Source: Ceratothoa steindachneri (taxonomy: Eukaryota > Arthropoda > Malacostraca > Isopoda > Cymothoidae). From it: a DNA stretch of 64,000 nt. This document shows, piece after piece, positions 45,761-58,036 of this stretch (its first letter is position 1; each line of letters starts with the position of its first letter). The stretch lies in the NCBI GenBank assembly GCA_963969495.1, contig OZ018321.1:101495578-101559577 (forward strand), given 5' to 3'. The position numbers and the translations under genes are program-made. Below the pieces are notes generated by a model. That model did not search any database and was not told the DNA's origin. It saw only the letters and a program-made list of their open reading frames with translations.

Positions 45761-47805
45761 AAATTATTCAAGTAGCATCAAATAAATCTTCGAACATGAA
45801 GTAGCTTGTAAATTATTACGTATTTTGAAATTATGATATTTGTCTAAGAACTTTTTAACTCATCAACGAATAGCTCGAAACTGCTGTATTCCATGTATGT
45901 TTGGCCACCCAGTTGTGCCGATGAAGTGACCTATCCTTATAGATGGGCAAAGGTAAGGGTATCCTGACTTGTTTAATAGTCAGGACCTCCCTTCTGGGTC
46001 TCGCAGGTAAATTCCGAAGGGCAGTTGATCACAACGTTTGGAACCAGGTTAACCGCAAGAGCTGTTGGAGATACTCAATGAGTCGGGAATATAACCACTT
46101 AGGGTATCTTTACTCCGAATTTCAGAGAGAGTTTACTCTTAGAGCCTTTTTCTCTCTCTCTCAATGTTCGAAAGGCAGTGGAGTTAGTAACCCATAAATG
46201 AGGGTTTGGTTCATTAACATTAGGGCGTATCGTTACAAATATGGGCCAGCATTCTCCACGTCTCGTGGCCAAATTTCCTCTTAGTCTATTGTAGTTTACC
46301 TTGAGTTAGTAAGGGATTCAGTCACCATGTATCTCAGGGTGAAGATACTACATAATGCTTGTTGGTGAAGAGACTGTATACTAGTATGAAGAGAATTTCG
46401 CACTCGCCTCTCTCTTTAGCTTTGCATCTAGCTGGGGTTGGTAGCCTAAATTGCGAAGTGACAAATAGAACCAGCACAAGCACAGCCACTATTCCTACCA
46501 AGCTAACCCTATCACGTTAACCATATACTGGTTGCAAACCTCATATACTATAACCATTTTTAGCTACATCCCTGCAAATTCCAACTTTACTCGCAAAATT
46601 CTTAACCTCACATATTTATACAGATTGCACAACCAGGACATCATGCACCTCCACACACAATAAATAGCATAGCCACATTTTCTTTACTATAGTTATCAGA
46701 ATCACAGGTTATGGCACACCTTTCACTCCACCCTACACAAACTCTTCCTTCCTCTTCATCTATTATAGAGTATTTATCTGAAATCTCAGTTTTAATACCT
46801 AATGACTACCTCTCCTCTTCTTAAATATTTCTTTTGCATTCCAAACGTCCCTTGATTTATACGTTAACGCTGTTTAAACGTCGTGACTGGCGGAATCCAC
46901 GTGAACCTGGATAATTAAACAAGTAGATTGATTTAATGGTAGGAAATTAAACTTTATGGGTGCAAATTCCTAGACTTGCGACCTCTGTTGAAGTTTAGAA
47001 GTGTTTTATAACAGGCAGAATATAGATATTATTTTTCAGGACAAATATGTTGAAAAATAGCCACCCTTATAATATCCTAGCTCCCTTAACTTAACTAATA
47101 TTGACGCCTTGCGTATGAGAATGTGAGTTGAAGGTTAGACAATGACTAGTTTTATCCTTTCGAAAAGTAAATGTAAGAAATTAAACCTAAGCTTATCTGG
47201 TGATAGTATTGGAGTGGATAACATTAGGCAACCGAATCCAAGTTCAGTTGATATGTAACGTAACTTTCCCGGCGATTCATAAAACGTTTCCAGAGCGTTG
47301 AGGAGGATAATTAGAGGGTTATGATAATAAATATATGACAGTTATCTCTGCCTAATCTCACCTGAGGTACCTTGTTTGCCGCTAATTTCCGCACTCATTT
47401 TATAACCTTCCTAAGGCGAAATCCAGCTCCTTATTTTCTACCTTCTGTCCGCAATCGTTATCAATACTTTAATGTAAAACTACTCTCCTGATCTCGACCA
47501 ATGTTAATTTTTACAATGTTTAATCTTTTGAATAACCTCATCGACTTATGCAATATTTACTCTTTACTTTTGATCTTACAATCAGTGTACTCTTAGAAAT
47601 AATACTTCTTTATTTTGGTAAATGGAAATACACCTAAGTTTCCAAAACCAGTCATTTATATCAATTCTTCTTAACCCTGAAATATTATCGTTATTTTCAT
47701 TGTATATGTGGCATTTCAGTATTGTTCCCACAAATAAAAGCTTTATTTTTTCCACCAGAACCTATATATGTAGGTCTTAATTTATTTCTATTTCTTTTTA
47801 AATCC

Positions 47806-47876
<71 letters not shown>

Positions 47877-48499
47877 GAGTATATACTTGCTTCCTTATTT
47901 AGTTTTAGCTCCATTAGAGAGTTCGCTTTTACTACAATGTGCAAAAATTTAAGTAATTTTAAATAAATAATATCAATGGAAAAACTAATAATATGTCTTA
48001 GTAACTAAATTATGGAATATGGTAAGTGATATGTAGTGATTTCGAGTACACTTTTTCCTTTCGGGAAAAATTTGTTGGAACTTCGACTTAAATATTCTTT
48101 GGCTGGTAAAATTCCCTTCACGTATAAGTTTATTTCTCAGTGGTATATCATCTTCCTTTACGGGCACTGTGGAGAGGTAATGTTGGATGTAAAGTTACGA
48201 ATTTTACAAGTGCATTGAATCATTTATTTTAATTTTGGGGTTTAAATCGCGGCGATGAAATCATTTTGTTAGCTTGCCCTTGGCTTTGATGATTCTATTG
48301 TCTACACTATTTGCAGAAAGTGTTTATAGACACACCCACAAAATTGAAAAAAGGTTGATAAAGAAATAAAGGAATAATAACACTTTTTTGAAAATTTAAA
48401 ACAAGTATTCAAACCCTATGAAATTGGATGATTAATAGTCAATCGTAAGTATAACCTTTTTACTTAGTGACACCCAAACATTATTAAATTTATAAACTA
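45761..48499. other. AT-rich stretch, no gene seen
   Basis: Apart from the (TA)n tract at 47809-47875, nothing was recognised. Open frames here are short and without motifs. Confidence 0.4.
47809..47875. repeat. (TA)n microsatellite
   Basis: 67 bases of uninterrupted alternating TA. Confidence 0.95.
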
Positions 48500-49080
48500 G
48501 GTTCAAACAAACTTTGTATAGAATTTGTCCCACTCCTCTTTGCAAATTTCTCCAATTCGTAGATGTTCTGGGTGTGTCTTGCATGGATGGAACCTTTAGT
48601 TTATCCCATAAATTTTCTATCTGGTTTGAGTCTAGCGAATTTGATGGACATTACAAAATGCTTATTTTAGTTTTCTTCAACGAGGAAAAAAACCCCTATT
48701 TCTATGAGCGTTTGAGGTCGTTGTCGTCCTGAAATACGCATCTTTAGCCTAGGCCAAGCTTGCGAGCATCACTTTTCAGATAATCTTAAAGAAGCTTTTT
48801 AGAGTATATTTCATCCATCATTCTGTTGATTCGATGAAGTGTAACAACCCATGTTTAAGAAACTTCACCATAACACAAGACCAACCTCACCACCTTTATG
48901 CCATATTACCCGACATTACTTCTGCCAAACAACTCAATCTTCGTTCTTTCTTACCGTAGCAAATGGCTCCAAAATTTTAAATCTTTTGTATATAATCTCT
49001 AGCACACTTCAGAAAGGCTTTCAAATGAAGTTTTTTCAATTAAGCTGAATTTCTTGGACATCCCTGCATTTCCACTTTAT
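48500..49080 (-). pseudogene. Tc1-like transposase relic
   Basis: On the minus strand, with stops and frame changes: TKIELFGRSNV at about 49000, MMDEIYSKKLL then ARKLGLG and CVFQDDND (second Asp, about 48740), and CPSNSLDSNQIENLWDKLK at 48650-48600, the Tc1 WPSQSPDLNPIENLWxxLK motif holding the catalytic Glu. DD34E-type Tc1 elements have this spacing. The DNA-binding N-terminus was not found. Confidence 0.75.
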
Positions 49081-49712
49081 GCTACATATTAGAGACTGAG
49101 TTCAAACTAACTTCGATAAGACGATATTAGGCCCGAAAGATGCAGTTACATCACATCAATATTTTCTCATGATAGATTCAGCATCTAGGAATATGACAAT
49201 TTTACCTAAAACATTTGTGGAGATGTAACGACGAAGTCAAATTACAATCGGTCTAATACGGGCTGTTTGGGTATCAGGGAGCAAAGAAAAAGATCGAGGA
49301 AATGATTGGAGAGACAGCAGAATAATGCAGGTATAAGTAAAAATTTAAAAATCTACAGGAGAACAAAGGAACTAAGTGCTTTATGGAATCAAAACTTCTA
49401 AACAATGAAGGATAAAGATAGCAAAAGAATAAATGGATGACTACCAAGTTAACAACCAAACACACAAATAAAAAGGTTGATGCAGAGGGCACAAATAGTA
49501 TACTTCCAAATCTAAAAATAAATTCATGCAAAAACTCAAAAGTAATAAATTCGGCCGCCTTTCTGAAAACAAACCCACCTTGTTGATTCTTCTTCTGCGC
49601 ATCTTACAATACTATTGAGCTCACCAAGATTCCATCGAAAAACAATTAACATCTTTAAAAAACTTACGTCCAAAAATCAAAAGCCAAACCACCCCAAAAC
49701 ACAAGTACATAC
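49081..49712. other. AT-rich stretch, no gene seen
   Basis: Only short random open frames; no recognised motif. Confidence 0.4.
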
Positions 49713-49867
49713 CACAATACTGGAGTGATCATTGAAGGTTGTTCCGGCGAATTTCACCTTTTTGGTATTCCAGAATCTTGGTAGAGAAGTAAATTGATTC
49801 GAACAAGATTTCCGGCATTTAAATGCCCCTCTTCTACTGGCACTTTGTAATGGCATCGTTTTGAAGC
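49713..49867 (-). CDS. Possible host-gene exon, weak
   Basis: The minus-strand sequence between TTAG (ending 49868) and ATTGTG|GTATGT (donor at 49712) is open and has a coding-like composition: SASRRGAFKCRKSCSNQF, PRFWNTKKVKFAGTTF. The acceptor has a poor pyrimidine tract. The product is not recognised. It could belong with the segment at 50584-50775, and both lie on the same strand as the exons at 10478-15397, but a shared gene is only inference. Confidence 0.3.
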
Positions 49868-50583
49868 CTAACACTTTTCAATTATTGACACTAGCGAGGG
49901 GAAGGTCTTCTGGCCGTTTCATATATCGGCACACCACAGTTACTGCTTTAAAACGGAGCATTCTTTTCGCGATACTTGTTTTTTATACTTTCTTTTAACA
50001 CTTACTAACAATCACTTCCCATCCGCTAAAAAGCGCACCCGAAGAGTTAACATGAAATATGGGTACCTAATGTCAACGCATCTGCGTGATAAAAGAAACC
50101 CGTCAGAATGAAAAGATGGACGATGCCTGAAACTGGTACGAGACCTAAAGGTTAAAATTACTTCCGTTTCTCGGGTGTTAGAATATGAATCATAGAATAA
50201 GAATGAAAATACGAAAGTACATAAAAATAATCTCGTTTTCTCTTCCTTCACTGTGGAAAAGGGTTTCTTAGCGTAGAAGAGAAGCATATAGCCTGCATTA
50301 ATAATGATGCCACAGGCACAATTGCGACTGCAGAAGATGAGTACAATAATAAAAACAAATGGTGAAAAACAACCGAGTAGCAGGAAAATGTACCTGTCAT
50401 TTTCCTTCTCTAAGGCTTCATTGCATTGTCTCGAAATTAGGACACCAAAATTCTTTACTAAATTTATAGTATAATGACTTCCATGATTATCATGAGCTAC
50501 TAGTATATGTTTTAGCTTACACTTGTACATCATGATTGAGCATTGGGGTAGATGGTATAACTGGGGTAAAGTTTTCGCTCTAC

Positions 50584-50775
50584 CTGAAAGGTGGAGGAAT
50601 GGCACGCTCTCCTTGCCAGGGGATATACTCAGAGAGTTATTGTCACGTGAGGCATCGTTCACAATGCTGGAGGTGATATTTCTAGGATTTCGTGCCCTCT
50701 CAGTCCCATTCAGGAATTTCGTGCCCTCTCAGTCCCATTCAGGAATTTCGTGCCCTCTCAGTCCCAATAACCGCT
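50584..50775 (-). CDS. Possible host-gene exon with a 29-bp triplication
   Basis: A minus-strand open stretch reads SSIVNDASRDNNSLSISPGK and ESVPFLHLS up to CAG|GTAGAG (donor at 50583). Its upstream part consists of a 29-base unit present almost three times (50688-50767 on the plus strand: TTTCGTGCCCTCTCAGTCCC core). With one unit the frame would be open from an AG near 50776. The two extra units add 58 bases and shift the frame. It may be a 5' untranslated exon or a damaged one. Confidence 0.3.
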
Positions 50776-51239
50776 AAAGATATGTAGTCATATAGGTGTC
50801 ATCGCCAGATTTTCACTTTTCCTGGGTTCAATACTCATAACTAATGCCGATGGTGAACTGTTTCTAAATACAGCAACTCTCTGTTACCCTATTCCGTGTG
50901 CTTTTAGCTTTCGAGGTATAATGAAGTCAAAAGTCTCCTTTTAAGTAATAATCGGGCGCGATCTACTTAAAGCTTGGAGGGAGATGATAGCTCTGGAAAC
51001 ATTTGTAAGAATATGTTCCCAACTGTTCCCAACTGTTTCACCAGCATGTAAAATTACGTCTATGATATTCTGTTCGATTGTTTGTTCGTCTACTTCTGGG
51101 TGAAGAAACTTTTACAGTATAACTTCTAGAAGTCAGGTAATAAAATTCTAAAGATTGCCTTATTTTAAGGACCACATCTAGAGACTGCCTCCTAAGGCAA
51201 AGTTTGCCGTAATCACACCCCAACCTACTACTAGGCTAG
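50776..51239. other. No gene seen
   Basis: Nothing recognised between the possible exon and the downstream end of the Jockey-like LINE. Confidence 0.4.
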
Positions 51240-51279
51240 ATTAAAAAACAAATAACAAAAATAAAAAAGGAACAAAGGC

Positions 51280-53060
51280 TAAAAAACAGACAAAAAATAC
51301 ACAGCAACTAATAAAAAGTAAAAACAAGATAAAGCAACAAGAAGAATACGCGTCCCAGCGTAAGGGGTAGCCCTCCCCCCGCAAGAACATGCGACCAATA
51401 TTAAAGAATCAAATAAAATGAAGGAGTCCAGCCTCCTCCAAAAATTCGTATAGTCCGCAAGTCTGTGTAAACAAACCAGTCCCGAGTATAGATGACAAGC
51501 GCTAGCGACCCTAGCCGTCCCAGTGCAGTGCAGAAGTATGGGGGCTACCGGCCCGAGAGCTATAACCAACTCTCGGATGAGTTTCCTAACCCTAAAACCC
51601 AAAGGGCATAGAGTATGACTAGCGTCTCTCGGTGGCATAGGCACAATCGAGGTGAGCTGTGTATTCAGTGAGGGTTGTTGGGGACTAAGGGAGGCGCTGG
51701 GCTCGCGCGTACAAGCGAATAATGCATTATACACGGCGCAAAGCGAGTGGCATCTCCCTAGCATCGACAAGTAGGCTCTCAATGGAGGACATGCGAAAGG
51801 CACCGATTGCCAGGCGAAGACCGGTGTGGTGGCTCAAGTCCACCTTCCGGAATAGACGCTCGGATGCGGATGCATAAAACTCGCATCTGTAGTCGAGCTT
51901 TAAACGAACAAAGGATCGATAAAAAGTAAGACAGTATCCTTATTAGTGCCCCTTCTGCTGAAAGTTACGAAACGAAGAATATCCATGACGCGGGTACAAG
52001 AGACCCTAAGGCTGCAAATAGGAGCCTTCCAGGTAAAGCATCGGTCAAATACAAGACCAAGTAAACAGTGCGAGTCCACCACTTCCAGGATAGTCTACCA
52101 CTTTCAGGCAAGTCCATCACTTCTAAGCAAGTCCCCCTATTCCATCTGGAGCCGTGGGTGATGGAAGAAGTGCACCAACTTAGTATTGGCCAAGGGAACC
52201 CAAGAGCATGTGCGCTTTGGCATAGCAAGAGATGCAGTTTAATGCCTGTTGGAGTCGACGCATCTGGGCCGCGCCAAAAGAGCTAGAGAGGAAGTCTACG
52301 TAGAGATAGCGAGAATATTTTAAAGCAGTACCAAGGTGATGCCCTTGATGCTCAGGGCAAAGAGTGTGACACTAAGGACACTACCCTGTATGACTCCCTC
52401 TTCCTGCTCCATTGGTCGGGAGATGATTCATCCTACCCGTACGCGGAATCGATGATCTCTCAAAAAATCCGATATAAAGACTGAGAGACGTCCCCTTGCC
52501 CCCATCGTATAGAGAGTCTACGATATCGTATCGCCAGTCGGTATCAAATACCTTCTACAGATGGAAATAGACCGAGGTGGATTGCCGTCTACGAAGGAAG
52601 GCCTTGCAGACGGTATTTTGCAGTCGGAACAGAGCACCGAACGTGGAGTGATACTTGCCTCGTTCACCCATGCCTCGTTTACCCATGCCTCATTCACCCA
52701 TAATACCTCGTTAACCCATGCTTCGTTCACCCAGCTTTCGAAAAATAGCGTACGGGACATCGTCTGGACTACGGGCGGTATCCGCGCACGAAGCGAGAGC
52801 GGAACGCAACTCACTCAAATTAAACCTGTCGTTGAAGGGTTCTCCGCATCTGAAGGTACAGTCCAGTTGGCGGCCTTCCGCGACATCCAGACGTGCATTG
52901 AATGCTGGCAGAGAAGAATCCTGGCTAGGGAAAGCTGAGAAAGGGGTGGCGAAGGATTCCACCACGGACGCGGGGTCCGAGAGTGCGGTTCTGTTTGACT
53001 GAAAAATGGGAGGGGAGGCCTGCATGAACTTGCACGAATCCTTTTGGCTCGTTTTCACAC
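51280..53060 (-). pseudogene. LINE ORF2: RT and C-terminal region
   Basis: Starting at 53058 the frame reads FNLSELRSALASCADTARSP then DDVPYAIFRKLGE (RT N-terminal region of Jockey-like elements). A 15-bp minisatellite interrupts at 52655-52735. Then ALFRLQNTVCKAFLRR-like, YFHLQKVFDTDW (about 52555), GRLSVFISDFLRDHRFRVRVG, EEGVIQGSVLSVTLFALSIK (52440-52340) follow, and the C-terminal CEFYASASERLFRKVDLSHH then TGLRLAIGAFRMSSIESLL (51890-51760). The RT motifs expected between RKLGE and ALFRLQ are absent, so the palm is incomplete. Confidence 0.75.
52655..52735. repeat. 15-bp in-frame minisatellite encoding WVNEA
   Basis: About five units of TTCACCCATGCCTCG on the plus strand, one slightly expanded, which read WVNEA repeats on the minus strand within the LINE frame. 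The array sits at the point where RT motifs are missing. Confidence 0.8.
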
Positions 53061-53589
53061 CTTTACTAGAGGGGTATTCCTTTTAAGTGGAGACGCGTAT
53101 GTCCGCAATAAAGAGCAGCGGGCGTGCATGGAAACTGTCGTAGAATGACTCCCGACGATACTATATATAACACTATTCGTTGAGGGAACTTCCTTAATTA
53201 TCTTTAGAGTGCGTTTACTGTCTGGCGGCCGATATTATGTATCTTCAAAATGCTTAAGAAGTGGAACTGAGCTCAAGGATAATAATATTGCTATCATTAA
53301 TAAAATAGAGTTTTATTAATAATAACTATCAATAATACACAAAAACGGAAAATATTGACATAAACAGAATGAAAAGGGTCGTGGAGACTCGGGCTAATCC
53401 GAGGATTTAAAGGATTTAAAAAGGTAAAACAAATATGGAGTTAAAGAGATGGGATGGTTCGATAAACAATTTAAAGCACAGGATAGAATTGACAAAAAGG
53501 GATCAATACTCAAAAGGTGACGTTTGGCTTACGTAACTTTTCATTAGGGTGCAGTGGAAGGTACTTGAAGGAATATTCGGTCCGCTGGC

Positions 53590-54200
53590 GAGTTCCAGCC
53601 GAAGGGGGGGGATAAAAGGATCCTGACGAGGCGTCTTGGAAAGGAGAACCGTTACTCGACGAACGGCTTGAAGAACAATGGCTGTTCTACTTTGTTCTCT
53701 TCTGAACAAAGGGGGGAATGAGAACCGTCTCTTGTCTACGGGCTCAAGAACAATGGCTGTTCTAATGTTGTTCTCCTTTGAATAACAGGGGGGGATGAGA
53801 ACCGTTTCTTGGCGAAGGGCTCAAAACGAACAATGGCTGTTCTAATGCTGTTCTCCCTTGAACAACAGGGGGGGAAGAGAACCGTTTCTTGGCGAAGGGC
53901 TGAAAAAGAACAATGGCTGTTCTAATGCTGTTTTCCCTTGAACAACAGGGGGGGGGGAAGAGAACCGTTTCTTGGCGAAGGGCTCAAAACGAACAATGGC
54001 TGTTCTAATGCTGTTCTCCTTGAACAACAGGGGGGGATGAGAACCGTTTCTTGGCGAAGGGCTCAAAACGAACAATGGCTGTTCTAATGCTGTTCTCCCT
54101 TGAACAACAGGGGGGGATGAGAACCGTTTCTTGGCGAAGGGCTCAAAACGAACAATGGCTGTTCTAATGCTGTTCTCCTTGAATAACAGGGGGGGGAAGC
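53590..54200. repeat. ~80-bp minisatellite with G-runs
   Basis: Seven well-matched units start at 53673, 53748, 53828, 53908, 53991, 54070 and 54150, each beginning GAACAATGGCTGTTCT and containing AACAGGGGGGG and GAGAACCGTTTCTTGGCGAA. A degenerate partial unit precedes them. The unit length varies between 75 and 83 bases, mainly through the length of the G-run (5 to 9). Confidence 0.9.
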
Positions 54201-54679
54201 CTTGGGGACGTGGCGTCGGAAAGGCTCGAACCTTTGGCACTCAAGGAATATTGTCCTCCTTCTGGACAAGTGATGGTGAATCTCGAGGTCGAGGTCCCTT
54301 GGCGCACAAAGGGAGAGAGGGTCGTGGTGATGTTTCGCGACGAAAATCTGGATCTCCAATCTGATCTTAGTGGTAAAGTTTCTATATAAATAGCCAGGAC
54401 ATCTCCTTGGCGTGGGGGGAAAATGGAGTGAAAGCTTGGAGGGAACGCACAGCCGGGCCGGAGAAAAATGCCTTATCTGTTCATAAGCCTAACTCGATCT
54501 GGCGAGGTCGGCGTATGGGGGCGAACGGGGGGACGATAACCTCCTTGTTTAAACATTGGCATCCGGTAGCTGAGATAAGACTCCAAGCCTCGAATCGAAG
54601 ATGCACGTGGGCAGCATCGTGGTTTTAAATAATACGGGGTAGGAGTTGAAATTAAACGCAGCTTTAACACGTTCTATCA

Positions 54680-55660
54680 CAGAAACATACCGGAACTTAG
54701 ACCTAGATCGATGAAATTCACCGACAGTGAAATCGTCAGGGCAGAGCTTATAGCGCATTTATGCATAACACTTATATTTGAGAGCCGTTTGACACTTAGC
54801 AGCCACCACGGAAGAGGTTGGCGTGCAAAACGGCCAGACGTTTTAAGAATAGTAGTTAGGTCTTTGGTGATGAGGTTGCCGGAAAAAAACTCAAAGGCCT
54901 CATCCACCCACTTAAACTTCTTGACTAAGACAAAGAAATCAGTCATTTCCTGAAATGTGGACCACCGTGCCCTTGCCAAGCACCACTGGGGCGGGCTCTG
55001 AGGCGGTAGCAGCCCAGAAAATGATGTTTGAATGGGAAAATGATCACTACCATGGTGGTCATCGACTAGCCCCCACCTAAAATCAGGCTGTGCATCCAGG
55101 GAGAACAGAGAGAGATTAAGACATGAAAATGAAGCGTTGCATGGGCAATGGGCAGGGTTGCGTAAACTCATCCACATTTAGGACACTTATCTCCAGCTCG
55201 TCGACCAGGTCGGCAAGGAGCTGACCCATTGAATTGATCGAGTATTCTCCCCAGAGGGTGGGCCTACTGTTCAAATCCCCGAGCAAGAGAAACGTCTTCG
55301 GCAATTGTGCCAGGACGCCGTGGAAGTCCCAGCATCGAAGTTGGCTGACGGTGGAATGTACGAAGAAATAACAGTATGCCTCCTATCCAGGTGCAACTGC
55401 ACAACTACTGCCTGAAAGGAGAAATTTAAAACAAAGAGAAGAAAGGAGACATAATGACGTGGGTAAATGGCACATTCTACTGCCCAACCCGTATCCAGTG
55501 GTGGTGGGATCACATACCCTTTTACCCAGGGAGGGTGGGTAAGGAACACTCGCAGAGCATAGTCTCCTGCAAAAAGATATCTAATGAAGAACGGGAGGGG
55601 ACGAGCCTCCGCAGGGACTCCCAGTTGGCTCTGTGTCCAAGGTAATTCCATTGAAGGCAT
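54680..55660 (-). pseudogene. LINE ORF2: endonuclease domain
   Basis: Apurinic-type endonuclease motifs in order: VVVQLHLDRRHTVISSYIPP (55430-55380), LLLGDLNSRPTLWGE (55290-55245, the GDxN catalytic motif), GQLLADLVDELEISVLN, and VDDHHGSDHFPIQTSF (55060-55020, the SDH catalytic histidine). It then continues into PWW and CYAKMRYKL-type connecting sequence to about 54700. Frame breaks occur between pieces. The endonuclease would nick target DNA to start reverse transcription. Confidence 0.8.
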
Positions 55661-55989
55661 ATACCATCGAGACCAAGCTCAGAAGAGATGCAGGGGCCCT
55701 CTTAGAACAGAAGACCTTTATGGGAATGGCCAATGCTTCCTGGAGGAATAACTCCAGGCGCTATTAGCCGGACAATACACTGAAGCCGCTGTTGCCTTCG
55801 AGAACTTATTGGGAGAGGATGGGCTCGCCATGTGTCTTTTCCTCTCCCTGCCTCGAAACCTTAGGCAGGCGGGGTGGCTTTGGAGCTGGGAGTCCTTGCC
55901 TTGGAGGATCCACCGTCTTTGAATTAACCAGCGTATCACTGGGTAGAGTGTAGGAGATGGAGCTCTTTTGTTGCTGTCATCTGCTCGGA

Positions 55990-56463
55990 TTAAGCTTTAG
56001 GAGCGCCGGAAGACGGCTTCATAAATAACTTCACGGCTGTTGCCTTATGTGACTCTAGATACTTGGTGGAGGGGTGTGACCGTTTCGCCTTATTCGAAAT
56101 AGTCACGCTGGTGGAAGGAAGGGGAGCCTTGGAATTAGCGAGGGCTGAGTGTGGAATCTTTGTGCCGCCAGCTGTACCAGGTGAGTGTCCGGGATGGGTA
56201 TAACTCGCAGAAGGGTTCCGAATGTGCGAAGAAACGACCGTATTCGTAGGGCTGGAAGGAGCCAGGAGAATGGGCGTCTTTTTGACCATTGAGAAATAAG
56301 TCGTCCCAGGAAGCGCTGGGCGCGCCAGGACCAAGTCTTTAGCCTCGCAAAATGAGAGGGGATCCTTGGCCTGAACAGTCAAAATTCTCCTCTCAAGGAA
56401 AAAAGCACCACATGGCTTCAAAGAAGTGAAGTGCGGCTCTCCGCACTTAACACACTTGGCCAC
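55990..56463 (-). pseudogene. LINE ORF1 C-terminal part
   Basis: A 157-codon open frame starting MAKCVKCGEPHFTSLKPC, a zinc-knuckle-like Cys/His stretch usual in Jockey-type ORF1 proteins, which bind the element RNA. A Ser/Pro/Thr-rich tail follows (NPSASYTHPGHSPGTAGGTK), homologous to 41451-41122 in copy 2. The N-terminal part of ORF1 is missing upstream, where a (TA)n tract begins within 200 bases. Confidence 0.65.
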
Positions 56464-56639
56464 ACAAAATTTTGAATTATCGTGTGCGACCTTAGAGAAA
56501 CTAACACATACTCCGATTAACCTTGACTTTGAGCCTCTACTGAAGCAATCCTATGCCTGCAAAAATTTATTTTATTCGTACTTATCATGAACTTATGGGT
56601 TACTGGGTTACACTGCTCTCTGGCTATTCCCACACGACT

Positions 56640-56901
<262 letters not shown>

Positions 56902-56958
56902 AAGCCTTCCCATGCAATCAAAGCAAGCAAACTTCTGACGGATCTTTCGCCTGCTTCT

Positions 56959-56959
<1 letters not shown>

Positions 56960-56989
<30 letters not shown>
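56960..56989. repeat. (GA)n microsatellite
   Basis: 30 bases of alternating GA, 60 bases past the (TA)n tract. Confidence 0.95.
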
Positions 56990-56993
<4 letters not shown>

Positions 56994-57996
56994 CAGTGAA
57001 GGGAGAGAAGGTAACTTTCTCTCTCCTGCTTCATATACGATTCTTTCTATATTCCTTTCCATTTCTTCCACAAGCAACTTGTTTGGGGCCGGAATTCTTC
57101 CAAAAGCAGTGGATAGATAGTGTGGGGGAATTCCACGTGGAATTTCTTTTCCGGCACGAAAGTGAAGTCCATGCGCTGGAGAAGATTCTAGAATTTCGTT
57201 AGGCTTAAATTGGTAAGCCCTCCCCCCCCCTCCATCCACTAGTGGTAGCCTGGAACCGCGTCAACCACGGACCACCTTTACGCGGGTTAGAATCACCTCG
57301 GCATGAAGATTCGAGGCTATTCGAGAGTAGCACTGTTTCCCCCACCCCCGCGGGGGGATCTTCGGATATATATAGAGTTTGTCTTCCATGTGGGAGACAC
57401 AGAGTTGAGGAGTCTTGTTCGGACCCAAGAAGATTACCCTAGTTCCAAGTCAGGTGCTAACAACAAAGCAAAGTGACGGCTGAACTATTTGTGTGTTGGA
57501 ATTAGCCCCAACCAGTGAGGTAATTCCATTTGACGATCGCTACCGAGCGATTTTTCCGACTCCACTCATTACCTCCTGTCGAAGCCCTCCTCGTTCGCCC
57601 CTCGGTTTCGGGTAGCCGAAATACTCTCCCCTGGACCGGACGTTACCCCCCTCTTCCCCATTTCGATAACCGTTATCACCTTAACTTCCCGCTCAGAAAC
57701 TCCGAGCGCCCTCGCCTCACGTTTATTGCCTGCAGGTGACATCCGTGAAGCCTTTCCCTGACGTCTCACCTGGAATCCTCCGTAAGCCAACCCCTCTTCC
57801 CCTTCAGCAACCCAATTGAGTTAACCCTCACCATTTGAATAGTCTCCTTCTGTAATTACATTAATTTTTAACTTCATAGTCTGATGCATAACTCAGCAAT
57901 TTCCCCCTCGTTTACCAATGTAATTTTGCCCATTAATTCCATTATTTTTATGTAAATAAAATTATATTTTTTGTTGATGCCTCTTTACATAACTTC
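56990..57996. other. GC-shifted stretch, unassigned
   Basis: Part of this region (57220-57800) is GC-richer than average, has a TATATATAG box-like sequence at 57367-57375 and a donor-like CTGCAG|GTGACA at 57735, but no identifiable protein. It may be a promoter or 5' exon region or a retroelement remnant. Confidence 0.3.
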
Positions 57997-58036
57997 AAGG
58001 TCTCCTAGGGTACCTTCTTTCCTTGTTGTTACACTC
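57997..58036 (+). repeat. CR1-like LINE 3' tail fragment
   Basis: AAGGTCTCCTAGGGTAC, then TTCTTTCCTTGTTGTTAC, matches the tail of the LINE at 12347-13660 (13614-13650). Only the last ~40 bases of the family are present, as in severe 5' truncation. Confidence 0.6.

Larger units (their letters stand above)
51240..56470 (-). mobile_element. Jockey-like LINE, copy 3, interrupted
   Basis: The longest copy of this LINE family in the window. In element order (right to left): ORF1 zinc-knuckle part (56463-55990), endonuclease (55660-54680), connecting region to about 54470, an 80-bp minisatellite (53590-54200), then the RT domain and C-terminus (53060-51280). Frameshifts and stops occur throughout. 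All pieces are collinear and on one strand, so this is one insertion later damaged rather than several elements. Confidence 0.75.

Noticed and set aside
50012..50662. 216-codon minus-strand frame with a hydrophobic middle
   Set aside because: Apart from its first 27 codons, which may be an exon, it lacks motifs and coding composition; the hydrophobic part reflects AT-rich intron-like sequence.
52561..52938. Plus-strand frame with HASFT repeats
   Set aside because: It is the antisense of the LINE ORF2 and its 15-bp minisatellite.
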